A stretch of 6,599 nt of DNA from Mobilitalea sp. (GCA_029974875.1 JARKQP010000399.1:1-6599); one strand, 5' to 3'. Shown: positions 1-6,409, counted from the stretch's first letter. The notes: generated by a model not told the origin, from the letters alone. Numbers and translations are program-made.

Positions 1-1150
1 GGTTGAAATTGATCCAATGGGAAATGTTCTCGGATATATGGGGACCGGAAAAACATTAATCGGTTACGATGCCCATATCGATACCGTAGGTATTGGTAAC
101 AGGGATAACTGGAATTTTGATCCATATGAAGGCTTTGAATCCGATACTGAAATCGGTGGACGCGGAACCTCCGACCAGTTAGGCGGTATTGTGTCAGCGG
201 TTTATGGCGCAAAGATTATGAAGGATTTAGGTCTTTTAAATGATGAGTACACCGTACTTGTAACCGGTACCGTCCAAGAAGAGGACTGTGATGGTCTTTG
301 CTGGCAGTACATTATTAATGAAGGTAAGGTAAGACCAGAATTCGTTGTTTCCACAGAACCAACGGATGGAGGTATTTACCGCGGACAGCGTGGACGTATG
401 GAAATCCGTATTGATGTCCAGGGTGTGTCCTGCCACGGTTCTGCTCCGGAGCGCGGTGATAATGCAATTTATAAAATGGCAGACATTCTCCAAAATGTCC
501 GTGACCTTAACGAAAACGACGCTGCAGATGACAAAGAAATCAAAGGCTTAGTTAAGATGCTGGATGAAAAATATAATAAGGAATGGAAGGAAGCTGCTTT
601 CTTAGGACGCGGTACCGTAACGACCTCCGAGATCTTCTTTACTTCTCCAAGCCGTTGTGCCGTAGCTGACTCCTGCTCCGTTTCCTTAGACCGCCGTATG
701 ACGGCCGGTGAGACCTGGGAAAGCTGCCTGGATGAAATCCGTGCCCTTCCCTTCGTTAAGAAATATAATGCAAAGGTTAGCATGTATGAATATGACAGAC
801 CAAGCTATACAGGACTTGTATATCCGATCGAATGCTACTTCCCGACCTGGGTTATTCCAGAGGACCATGCTGTAACAAAGGCAATGGAGGAAGCCTATAA
901 GGGACTCTATGGAACCACACGCAGCGGCTCCGCAGACGCGGATGCAATGAGAAAGGCCCGTCCGCTTACTGATAAATGGACCTTCTCCACAAACGGTGTA
1001 TCCATTATGGGACGTAACGGAATTCCTTGTATCGGATTTGGACCCGGTGCTGAAGCCCAGGCCCATGCTCCAAACGAAAAAACATATAAAGAAGATTTAG
1101 TAAAATGTGCAGCCGTTTATGCCGCATTGCCAACAATGTATTGTAAGTAA
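1..1150 (+). CDS. ygeY: YgeY-like M20-family metallohydrolase, 5' end outside the window
   Basis: This is the C-terminal 382 codons of a zinc-dependent M20 peptidase/deacylase-type hydrolase. The frame is open from the first full codon at position 2 (VEIDPMGN), so the ATG at 17 is internal; by comparison with E. coli YgeY about 55-60 N-terminal residues are missing. Counting from the codon at position 2, the metal and catalytic residues of the family are visible: His25 and Asp27 in DAHIDTV, Asp58 in GRGTSDQ, the Glu93-Glu94 pair in VQEEDCDG, Glu119 in STEPT, His145 in the dimerisation-domain motif [10 protein letters not shown], and His355 in AHAPNEK. It is therefore likely active and cytosolic. 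The long matches around [15 protein letters not shown] and [15 protein letters not shown] are specific to YgeY rather than to generic M20 peptidases. YgeY homologues are often labelled 'putative selenium metabolism hydrolase' and lie in anaerobic purine-degradation clusters; the true substrate is not evident here. It is followed by ygeW after a repeat-filled gap. Confidence 0.93.
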   Translation, partial: VEIDPMGNVLGYMGTGKTLIGYDAHIDTVGIGNRDNWNFDPYEGFESDTEIGGRGTSDQLGGIVSAVYGAKIMKDLGLLNDEYTVLVTGTVQEEDCDGLCWQYIINEGKVRPEFVVSTEPTDGGIYRGQRGRMEIRIDVQGVSCHGSAPERGDNAIYKMADILQNVRDLNENDAADDKEIKGLVKMLDEKYNKEWKEAAFLGRGTVTTSEIFFTSPSRCAVADSCSVSLDRRMTAGETWESCLDEIRALPFVKKYNAKVSMYEYDRPSYTGLVYPIECYFPTWVIPEDHAVTKAMEEAYKGLYGTTRSGSADADAMRKARPLTDKWTFSTNGVSIMGRNGIPCIGFGPGAEAQAHAPNEKTYKEDLVKCAAVYAALPTMYCK

Positions 1151-1217
1151 TTTAAAGCAAAAAATGTATTATAAGTAATTTAAAGCAAAAATGTATTGTA
1201 AGTAACTTAAAATAAAA
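1136..1217 (+). repeat. Three tandem copies of a 27-28 bp unit at the end of ygeY
   Basis: Copies lie at 1136-1163 (28 bp), 1164-1190 (27 bp) and 1191-1217 (27 bp), head to tail with no spacers. Each starts ATGTATT and contains AAGTAA followed by a TTAAA run. Copies 1 and 2 differ by one G/A change and one A in the terminal A-run; copy 3 differs by a T/C change and a more divergent A-rich end. The first copy is the end of ygeY itself (codons M-Y-C-K-stop), so the unit duplicates the gene's own stop region. Each later copy carries the same mini-frame of ATG, three codons and TAA. The third copy runs into the ygeW ribosome binding site. Confidence 0.9.
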
Positions 1218-1221
1218 GGAG
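1216..1221 (+). promoter_or_regulatory. Ribosome binding site of ygeW, decides the start
   Basis: The sequence AAGGAG lies only 3 bases before the ATG at 1225 but 9 bases before the in-frame ATG at 1231. The second spacing is the normal one, so translation most likely starts at 1231. Confidence 0.75.
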
Positions 1222-1230
1222 ATAATGAAT

Positions 1231-2424
1231 ATGAAAACACTTCAAACCTATATCGACAAGCTGAACAAATTAAACTTCAAGGAAATGTACAACAATGATT
1301 TCTTCCTTACCTGGGAAAAAACCAACGATGAGCTGGAAGCAGTTTGGACCATTGCAGATGCCCTTCGTTACATGAGAGAAAACAACATCTCCACTAAAGT
1401 ATTTGAAAGTGGTTTAGGAATCTCCTTATTCAGGGATAACTCTACCCGTACCCGCTTCTCCTTCGCTTCTGCCTGTAACTTACTTGGTTTAGAAGTGCAG
1501 GATTTAGACGAGGGAAAATCACAGGTTGCCCATGGTGAAACAGTCCGTGAAACTGCTAACATGATCTCCTTCATGGCAGATATTATCGGAATCCGTGATG
1601 ATATGTACATTGGAAAAGGCAATGCATATATGCATGAGGTTTCTGAGGCTGTAAGACAGGGAAATGAAGATGGCATCTTAGAGCAAAGACCTACCATCGT
1701 AAATCTTCAGTGTGACATTGACCATCCGACACAGAGTATGTCTGATATGCTCCATATCATCCATGAATTCGGCGGTATTGAAAACTTAAAGGGTAAGAAG
1801 CTTGCTATGACCTGGGCATACTCTCCTTCCTATGGTAAGCCATTATCCGTACCACAGGGTGTCATCGGTCTCATGACCCGTATGGGTATGGACGTTGTCC
1901 TCGCTCATCCGGAAGGCTATGAAGTAATGCCGGAGGTTGAAGAGGTTGCTAAAAAGAATGCTGCTGCTTCAGGCGGTTCCTTCACAAAGACAAACAGCAT
2001 GGCAGAAGCCTTTAAGGATGCTGATATTGTATATCCAAAGAGCTGGGCTCCATTTGCTGCTATGGAAAAACGTACAAATCTTTATGGCGAAGGGGATAGC
2101 GATGGCATCAAGGCCCTGGAAAAAGAATTACTTGCACAAAACGCACTGCATAAAGACTGGGCATGCACAGAAGAACTGATGGCAACTACAAAGGAAGGAA
2201 AAGCCCTTTACCTCCACTGTCTGCCTGCTGATATCACCGGCGTAAGCTGTGATGAGGGTGAAGTAGATGCTTCCGTATTTGACCGTTACCGTACTCCTCT
2301 TTACAAAGAGGCAAGCTACAAGCCATACGTTATCGCTGCAATGATGTTATTAAGCAAGTTTGAAAATCCTGCTGAATTGCTAAAGAAATTAGAAGAAAAA
2401 GGTACACCTAGAAAGATGGATTAA
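1231..2424 (+). CDS. ygeW: YgeW-family knotted catabolic transcarbamylase
   Basis: This 397-residue protein belongs to the aspartate/ornithine carbamoyltransferase superfamily and is a close full-length match to E. coli YgeW (about 396 residues), for example in FRDNSTRTRF, DEGKSQ.AHGETVRETANMI and NLQCDIDHPTQSM. Counted from the start at 1231, the carbamoyl-phosphate loop STRTR is at 71-75, HPTQ at 165-168 and HCLP at 329-332, so the core catalytic residues are present. E. coli YgeW has been described structurally as a knotted ancestral catabolic transcarbamylase without a settled substrate. The expected direction is phosphorolysis of a carbamoylated compound to carbamoyl phosphate plus an amine, in the cytosol. 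The carbamate kinase gene directly downstream supports this, since it would turn the carbamoyl phosphate into ATP. An alternative in-frame ATG at 1225 adds two residues but sits too close to the ribosome binding site. It is neither a plain ornithine nor a plain aspartate carbamoyltransferase. Confidence 0.95.
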   Translation: MKTLQTYIDKLNKLNFKEMYNNDFFLTWEKTNDELEAVWTIADALRYMRENNISTKVFESGLGISLFRDNSTRTRFSFASACNLLGLEVQDLDEGKSQVAHGETVRETANMISFMADIIGIRDDMYIGKGNAYMHEVSEAVRQGNEDGILEQRPTIVNLQCDIDHPTQSMSDMLHIIHEFGGIENLKGKKLAMTWAYSPSYGKPLSVPQGVIGLMTRMGMDVVLAHPEGYEVMPEVEEVAKKNAAASGGSFTKTNSMAEAFKDADIVYPKSWAPFAAMEKRTNLYGEGDSDGIKALEKELLAQNALHKDWACTEELMATTKEGKALYLHCLPADITGVSCDEGEVDASVFDRYRTPLYKEASYKPYVIAAMMLLSKFENPAELLKKLEEKGTPRKMD

Positions 2425-2434
2425 TTCATAACCT

Positions 2435-2503
2435 GGAGGACTAAGAGTGAAAGCTAAAGCTTTCACTCTCCAAGTTTGTGGCTGCTTTGCAGCCACTACT
2501 TGA
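2435..2503 (+). other. Strong ribosome binding site plus 18-codon GTG frame
   Basis: GGAGGA at 2435-2440 lies 6 bases before a GTG at 2447 that opens an 18-codon frame (VKAKAFTLQVCGCFAATT) ending with TGA at 2501-2503. The frame runs straight through the first two hairpins of this gap and stops 32 bases before the carbamate kinase ATG. It could be a leader peptide whose translation melts the hairpins, or a chance frame within a repeat. The alternative is that GGAGGA is the former kinase ribosome binding site, separated from the gene by an inserted hairpin element. Expression is not shown by the sequence. Confidence 0.35.
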
Positions 2504-2520
2504 TATGCGCAAAAAGCGCA
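2444..2520 (+). repeat. Three consecutive hairpins between ygeW and the carbamate kinase
   Basis: Hairpin 1 (2444-2469) has a perfect 11-bp stem, AGAGTGAAAGC with loop TAAA. Hairpin 2 (2471-2502) has an 8-bp stem GTGGCTGC with loop TTT, extended by an outer CAAGT/ACTTG stem across a small internal loop. Hairpin 3 (2506-2520) is TGCGC-AAAAA-GCGCA. They are almost back to back and none is followed by a U-run, so they are not ordinary intrinsic terminators. The arrangement resembles interspersed palindromic elements of bacterial intergenic regions, or a structure that tunes mRNA stability or kinase translation inside the operon. No known riboswitch consensus is recognised. Confidence 0.75.
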
Positions 2521-2525
2521 GAAAT

Positions 2526-2530
2526 GAGGT
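2526..2530 (+). promoter_or_regulatory. Ribosome binding site of the carbamate kinase
   Basis: GAGGT lies 5 bases before the ATG at 2536, just after the third hairpin. It is weaker than the GGAGGA stranded at 2435-2440 but correctly placed. Confidence 0.65.
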
Positions 2531-2535
2531 AAAAT

Positions 2536-3477
2536 ATGAATACAAAAAAAAGAATTGTTATTGCCCTAGGCGGTAACGCTCTTGGTGATACCCTCTCCGA
2601 ACAGATGGCTGCAGTGAAAATTACCGCCAAGTCCATCGTTGATTTAATTGAAGAGGGCCATCAGGTAGTTATCTCCCATGGAAATGGGCCACAGGTTGGC
2701 ATGATTAACAACGCCATGACTGATTACAGCTTAAATAACCCAGGCAAGCCCATGATGCCTCTTTCCGTCTGTGTTGCAATGAGCCAGGCATATATCGGTT
2801 ATGATTTACAGAATGCACTCCGTGAAGAATTAAAGAACCGTAACAAAGATATCCCTGTTGTCACCATGATTACTCAGGTACGTGTTGAAGAAAACGACCC
2901 TGCATTTGATTCTCCGACAAAGCCAATCGGGCAGTTCCTTACAAAGGAGCAGGCGGAAGAAATGGCAAAAAAGTACGGATATCCTACGAAGGAAGATTCC
3001 GGAAGAGGTTACAGGCGAGTCGTTGCTTCCCCAAGACCGGTTGAAATTGTGGAAATCGGTGCAATCCGCGCTTTGGTAGATGCGGGTCAGGTAGTAATTG
3101 CCGGTGGCGGCGGCGGTATTCCCGTGGCACTGCAGGGAAACCACTTAAAAGGAAAAAGTGCAGTCATCGATAAAGACTTTGCAAGCTGTGTTTTAGCGAA
3201 GGAACTGGATGCTGATTTCCTCATTATACTGACAGCAGTTGAAAAGGTTGCCATAAACTTTGGCAAACCTGAAGAAAAATGGCTGTCTAGCATTAATATC
3301 GAGGAAGCAAAAAAATATATGGAGGAAGGACATTTTGCTCCCGGTTCCATGCTTCCTAAGGTACAGGCTGCTGTGGACTTTGCCTCTTCCAAGGAAGGCC
3401 GCAGGGCTCTTATTACACTGCTAGAAAAAGCAAAAGACGGAATTGCCGGTAGAACCGGAACAATCATAAGCAAGTAA
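2536..3477 (+). CDS. arcC: Carbamate kinase (YqeA/ArcC family)
   Basis: This 313-residue amino acid kinase-family enzyme transfers the phosphate of carbamoyl phosphate to ADP, giving ATP and carbamate, which decays to ammonia and CO2. Its length matches the family (about 310). Visible motifs are ALGGNAL at 10-16, SHGNGPQVG at 47-55, SPTKPIG with Lys129 at 126-132, GRGYRRVVASPRP at 156-168, the glycine-rich GGGGGIPV at 190-197, VIDKDFAS with Asp212, Lys213 and Asp214, and GSMLPKVQAAV near residue 270. These cover the nucleotide and carbamoyl-phosphate sites, so it should be active. In the E. coli cluster the equivalent gene is yqeA; arginine-deiminase operons use arcC. No arginine deiminase gene is seen here, so the carbamoyl phosphate presumably comes from YgeW, making this the ATP-yielding step of the operon. 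The start at 2536 is the only sensible ATG and has a ribosome binding site. Confidence 0.97.
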   Translation: MNTKKRIVIALGGNALGDTLSEQMAAVKITAKSIVDLIEEGHQVVISHGNGPQVGMINNAMTDYSLNNPGKPMMPLSVCVAMSQAYIGYDLQNALREELKNRNKDIPVVTMITQVRVEENDPAFDSPTKPIGQFLTKEQAEEMAKKYGYPTKEDSGRGYRRVVASPRPVEIVEIGAIRALVDAGQVVIAGGGGGIPVALQGNHLKGKSAVIDKDFASCVLAKELDADFLIILTAVEKVAINFGKPEEKWLSSINIEEAKKYMEEGHFAPGSMLPKVQAAVDFASSKEGRRALITLLEKAKDGIAGRTGTIISK

Positions 3478-3489
3478 TCAAAACTTGCT
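3469..3489 (+). other. Small hairpin over the carbamate kinase stop codon
   Basis: AGCAAGT (3469-3475) and ACTTGCT (3483-3489) form a 7-bp stem around the stop codon of the kinase, directly before the permease ribosome binding site. There is no U-run, so it is not a terminator. It could influence coupling between the two genes or be chance. Confidence 0.3.
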
Positions 3490-3496
3490 AAGGAGG
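3490..3496 (+). promoter_or_regulatory. Ribosome binding site of the permease
   Basis: AAGGAGG lies 7 bases before the ATG at 3504 and is close to an ideal consensus, fitting an efficiently translated membrane transporter. Confidence 0.85.
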
Positions 3497-3503
3497 AACT
3501 AAC

Positions 3504-4841
3504 ATGTCAAGCAACAAAAGCAACAGACAACATGCCTCTATCTTTCAATTAGATGGGCGCCCTGCAATGAAGGAGGCTCTTCCATTGGCCTTCCAGCATG
3601 TTATTGCCATGATCGTAGGATGTGTAACACCAGCTATCGTAGTCGCAGGTGTTGCAGGTTTAGATACGACAGATAAGGTAATCCTGATCCAGGCATCTTT
3701 AGTAATATCAGCCATTGCAACTTTTATTCAAGTTTATGCTATCCGCGGCTTTCTAGGATGCCGGCTTCCCGTTATCCTTGGGATCAGCTTTGCATATCTG
3801 CCTAGCTTACAAGCTATTGCTTCAGGCTTCGATATGCCAACTATTTTTGGAGCACAGGTCATTGGTGGTATCTGTGCCATCCTCTTCGGATTATTTGTAG
3901 AAAAGCTCCGCAAGCTCTTTCCACCTTTGATCACCGGAACCGTAGTATTCACCATCGGCCTCTCATTATATCCTACTGCTATTAATTATATTGCAGGCGG
4001 TGTTGGAAGACCGGATTATGGTGCATGGCAAAACTGGCTGGTAGGCATAATTACCATGGTTATCGTATTAGTACTCAGCCACTGGGGAAAAGGAATTGTA
4101 AAATTAGCTTCCTTATTAATCGGACTAATCATTGGTTATATTATATCAGCGTTTTTTGGTATGATCAGCTTTGACAATGTAGCTGCTGCGGGATTTTTCC
4201 AATTACCACAGCCATTACATTTTGGAATGAAATTCGAGGTATCTTCCATCATCACCATTTCCTTATTATTCATCATCAACTCTGTCCAGGCAATTGGTGA
4301 TTTAACCGCCACTACCTCGGGCGGACTTGACCGTCAGCCTACAAACAAGGAATTAAAGGGCGGAATTACAGGCTATGGCGTGTTAAATATCCTTGGCGCC
4401 TTCTTCGGAGGTATGCCTACAGCCACATACAGCCAGAATGTTGGTATCGTTGCTACAACTAAGGTTGTAAACAGATTCATTTTTGGTATTGCATCCGTAA
4501 TCATCCTGATTGCCGGATTAGTGCCTAAGTTTTCAGCTGTTTTAACTACCATCCCCTATGCTGTACTGGGCGGCGCTGTTATCGGCGTATTTGCATCCAT
4601 TACTATGACTGGTATGAAGTTAATTGCGACCCAGGAGCTGAACTACCGTAATACCTCCATCGTAGGTCTTGCAGTCGCTATGGGTATTGGTATTACGTTA
4701 GTTCCACAGTCATTGGCATTATTCCCTGCATGGGTTACTACGGTATTTGGAAAGTCTCCTGTTGTGGTAGCAACCATTGTAGCAATTTTACTCAACCTGA
4801 CCTTACCTGGTAAGCAAAAAGAAAATGAAGTTCACGAATAA
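3504..4841 (+). CDS. NCS2-family purine/uracil permease (uracil-xanthine permease type)
   Basis: This 445-residue, strongly hydrophobic integral membrane protein has the size and pattern of the NCS2 nucleobase:cation symporters (14 membrane segments in the family). The signature Q-N-x-G-x4-T-K is present as QNVGIVATTK at 311-320. In the first membrane segment His32 in FQHVIAMIVG matches the conserved histidine of E. coli XanQ. LGISFAY at 92-98 matches the substrate-site segment 3, and QAIGDLTAT at 262-270 matches segment 8. Hydrophobic segments run from about 25-50 through 420-435, and the C-terminus is short and charged. It lies 26 bases after the carbamate kinase, so it is co-transcribed and most likely imports the purine degraded by the operon; urate or xanthine is the best guess. 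One oddity is that the position usually holding a substrate-binding glutamate in segment 8 appears to be Gln262. Substrate cannot be fixed from sequence, so no gene symbol is given. Confidence 0.93.
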   Translation: MSSNKSNRQHASIFQLDGRPAMKEALPLAFQHVIAMIVGCVTPAIVVAGVAGLDTTDKVILIQASLVISAIATFIQVYAIRGFLGCRLPVILGISFAYLPSLQAIASGFDMPTIFGAQVIGGICAILFGLFVEKLRKLFPPLITGTVVFTIGLSLYPTAINYIAGGVGRPDYGAWQNWLVGIITMVIVLVLSHWGKGIVKLASLLIGLIIGYIISAFFGMISFDNVAAAGFFQLPQPLHFGMKFEVSSIITISLLFIINSVQAIGDLTATTSGGLDRQPTNKELKGGITGYGVLNILGAFFGGMPTATYSQNVGIVATTKVVNRFIFGIASVIILIAGLVPKFSAVLTTIPYAVLGGAVIGVFASITMTGMKLIATQELNYRNTSIVGLAVAMGIGITLVPQSLALFPAWVTTVFGKSPVVVATIVAILLNLTLPGKQKENEVHE

Positions 4842-4850
4842 AATCGCGCA

Positions 4851-4917
4851 AACATAATAATAGAGGGGCGGGAATGAATGTATTCATTCCTGCCCCTCTA
4901 TTATGTTATTATTATAA
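4851..4917 (+). terminator. Long-stem hairpin terminator of the purine operon, possibly bidirectional
   Basis: A 22-bp stem pairs 4857-4878 with 4883-4904 around a TGTA loop, with a single G-T wobble (4870/4891) and a GC-rich middle (GAGGGGC/GCCCCTC). A further AAC/GTT pairing extends it to 4851-4907. The downstream strand is T-rich (TTATTATTATAATTT) rather than a clean T-run. It lies 9 bases after the permease stop codon and between convergent genes, so it probably ends transcription of the operon and may also serve the minus-strand acetyltransferase. Confidence 0.8.
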
Positions 4918-5004
4918 TTTCATTGCCTTCTATTCATCAAATTTTTTAAGATTCTCTTTTTCTGTCAGGCCATATAAATATCTGTGGTCTGGTTTTTCAC
5001 CTGA

Positions 5005-5601
5005 TCATTTAATATGCTTCATATAGACAAGATAATTAATGCCACTTGCTTTACTATGTTTTTCTTCAACTCTTTTAAATTCTTTAAAGCCTAATTTTGT
5101 ATATAAGCTCACAGCATTAAGATTGGTATCAGCGACCTCCAATACATAATTTGTGTAGGGAGTGGTTTTAAAAATATGTGTGATAATTTCTGAGGCAGCT
5201 CCTTTACCTCTGCACTCTGTTGAAGTTGCGACAAATTCGATGCATCCCATATCAGGTTCTATTGGAAAAGGGTATTGTTTTTCTTCAAATTCATGTCTCA
5301 AGACAGCATAAGCGATGCTCCCCTTTACAAAACCAAGATGTTTTTTTAACTCCTTTTTTTCAAGATGAACAGATTTCATTTTCCCGTCATTACAAGCAAC
5401 TATCCCGCAAATCTCGCCATTTAGCAAGGCTACATAAAAAACATCAAGGTTAAACATATGTGAAAAAGCGTTCGCCAGTTTTGTTTTGTCTTTTGAAAAA
5501 TAAGATAGCCATTGATAAAAACCATCTACAAATATTTTACTGATTTTATCGCTAGTGTTAGTATTTTTATCGAGTTTAGAAGCAAGTTGGATTTCAAACA
5601 T
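5005..5601 (-). CDS. GNAT-family N-acetyltransferase
   Basis: This 198-residue protein carries the acetyl-CoA-binding fold of the GNAT superfamily. The pyrophosphate-binding motif A is IEFVATSTECRGKGAASEII at about 121-140, with R-G-K-G-A-A at 131-136. Motif B follows as VLEVADTNLNAVSLYTKLGF at 153-172, including the common N-A-x-x-L-Y-x-K-x-G-F ending. The N-terminal 110 residues contain the variable substrate-binding part; no signal peptide or membrane segment is seen. It presumably acetylates a small molecule or amine, but the substrate cannot be told. The ATG is supported by AAAGGAG (5609-5615) with a 7-base spacing and by a promoter just upstream. It is convergent to the purine operon and noticeably more AT-rich. 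The frame continues open for 24 protein-like codons beyond the TGA at 5005-5007, so the protein may once have been longer. Confidence 0.88.
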   Translation of the reverse strand: MFEIQLASKLDKNTNTSDKISKIFVDGFYQWLSYFSKDKTKLANAFSHMFNLDVFYVALLNGEICGIVACNDGKMKSVHLEKKELKKHLGFVKGSIAYAVLRHEFEEKQYPFPIEPDMGCIEFVATSTECRGKGAASEIITHIFKTTPYTNYVLEVADTNLNAVSLYTKLGFKEFKRVEEKHSKASGINYLVYMKHIK

Positions 5602-5608
5602 ATCGATT

Positions 5609-5657
5609 CTCCTTTATTGATTAATTACATCATCTCATTGACGTAAGCTGCTGTCAA
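5609..5657 (-). promoter_or_regulatory. Candidate promoter and ribosome binding site of the acetyltransferase
   Basis: Reading the minus strand, a perfect TTGACA (5652-5657) is followed after 17 bases by GATGAT (5629-5634), a 4-of-6 match to TATAAT. This would start transcription about 20 bases before the ATG, with the ribosome binding site AAAGGAG at 5609-5615. The -35 element and spacing are good and the -10 is weak. It implies the acetyltransferase can be expressed separately from the upstream DJ-1 gene. Confidence 0.5.
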
Positions 5658-5823
5658 GTAGGGACTAATAGTTTTTGTGCATTCTTGATATTTACAAATA
5701 TTGAGCAGAAAGGCTACTATATTTTCCCAATTGTTCTTAATATTCAAAATTTAATATACGCAACAAATTGTAAATAAACGTTCTTGCATCAGTTTACTGT
5801 TTATAGAAAAACAAATCATAGTT

Positions 5824-6405
5824 TCAATTAAAACCCATAGCTTTTTTAACAACTTCCATTTGCTCTGAAGAAGTCAATCTTTCCAAAAGTTTAAATGCTA
5901 CTCCTGATGCAGTCTCCGGACAGTAAGATGTAATAATATTGTTATCAATAACAATAGGCTCGTCCACTATATCTACACCAAATTCTTTAAGCTGTTTTTG
6001 ACGATATGCATCTTTTAAATGATATGTCGTTGCCCTCCTTCCATTAAGTACACCACTTTTTCCAACCGGAAGTGCGGCAACACATACACTTGCAATTATT
6101 TTACCTTGTTTATCAAATTCCCGGATGAGACTTAAAAATCTCTCATCATAGGCCTCTTCATAAAATCCATACTCTTCAAACCCACCCGGAATTGCTAATG
6201 CAGCATAGTCATTTGCATCTATTTCTCCGATTGTTTTCTCAACTAAAACAGGAATGCCGAAAGTACTTGTGACTACTTTTTGAAACCCACATGTAACCAC
6301 AGAAACATCATATCCATAATCATTCCTGGCCCAACCCATAACGTCAACAAACACACTAAACTCCATTGTTTCAAATCCTTTTGCCAGAAAAACTAAGATT
6401 TTCAT
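5824..6405 (-). CDS. DJ-1/PfpI (ThiJ) family protein
   Basis: This 193-residue protein has the length and fold signature of the DJ-1/PfpI superfamily. It starts with a beta strand MKILVFLAKGFETME in which Glu15 matches the conserved glutamate (Glu18 of human DJ-1). LAIPGGFEEYG at 70-80 is the PGG loop, and IIASVCVAALPVGKSGVL at 103-120 is the nucleophile elbow with Cys108 (Cys106 of DJ-1). TTYHL at 126-130 lies where DJ-1 has TTHP, and the C-terminal TSYCPETASGVAFKLLERL at 159-177 matches the last helix region. Both Glu15 and Cys108 are present, so it could be a cysteine-dependent enzyme or stress protein; family members include glyoxalase/deglycase-type proteins, chaperones and amidotransferase-like enzymes. 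The specific role is not determinable. AAAGGAGG lies 4 bases before the ATG. The 222-base gap to the acetyltransferase contains that gene's own promoter. Confidence 0.9.
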   Translation of the reverse strand: MKILVFLAKGFETMEFSVFVDVMGWARNDYGYDVSVVTCGFQKVVTSTFGIPVLVEKTIGEIDANDYAALAIPGGFEEYGFYEEAYDERFLSLIREFDKQGKIIASVCVAALPVGKSGVLNGRRATTYHLKDAYRQKQLKEFGVDIVDEPIVIDNNIITSYCPETASGVAFKLLERLTSSEQMEVVKKAMGFN

Positions 6406-6409
6406 AAAT

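Noticed and set aside
469..1066. Minus-strand open frames of about 100-126 codons inside ygeY
   Set aside because: They lie antisense to a well-conserved gene, have no recognisable family and no good ribosome binding site, and are explained as shadow frames.
1136..1217. CRISPR-like short repeats
   Set aside because: The 27-28 bp units are directly adjacent with no unique spacers, are not palindromic, and overlap the end of ygeY; no cas genes are present.
2444..2469. Intrinsic terminator after ygeW
   Set aside because: The 11-bp stem is strong but is followed by CCAAG instead of a U-run, and another hairpin follows at once; the downstream kinase belongs to the same pathway.
2830..3473. Minus-strand open frames of 104 and 128 codons inside the carbamate kinase
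   Set aside because: They are antisense shadows of a fully conserved coding sequence, with serine- and proline-rich composition typical of reverse reading.
3478..3503. Purine riboswitch ahead of the permease
   Set aside because: The gap to the carbamate kinase is only 26 bases and contains little beyond the ribosome binding site, far too short for an aptamer.
5005..5007. Selenocysteine at the acetyltransferase TGA, suggested by the selenium-linked neighbour YgeY
   Set aside because: GNAT enzymes do not use selenocysteine, no strong stem-loop follows the TGA at the expected distance, and the DJ-1 gene also simply ends in TGA. Truncation is a simpler explanation for the open frame beyond it.
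5220..5453. Plus-strand 77-codon frame inside the acetyltransferase region
   Set aside because: It is antisense to the GNAT motifs and shows no protein-family features.
5728..5770. AT-rich imperfect hairpin downstream of the DJ-1 gene as its terminator
   Set aside because: The pairing of CAATTGTT with AACAAATTG needs a bulge and the inner stem is only about 5 A/T pairs, with no clear U-run; random AT-rich DNA would often give this.
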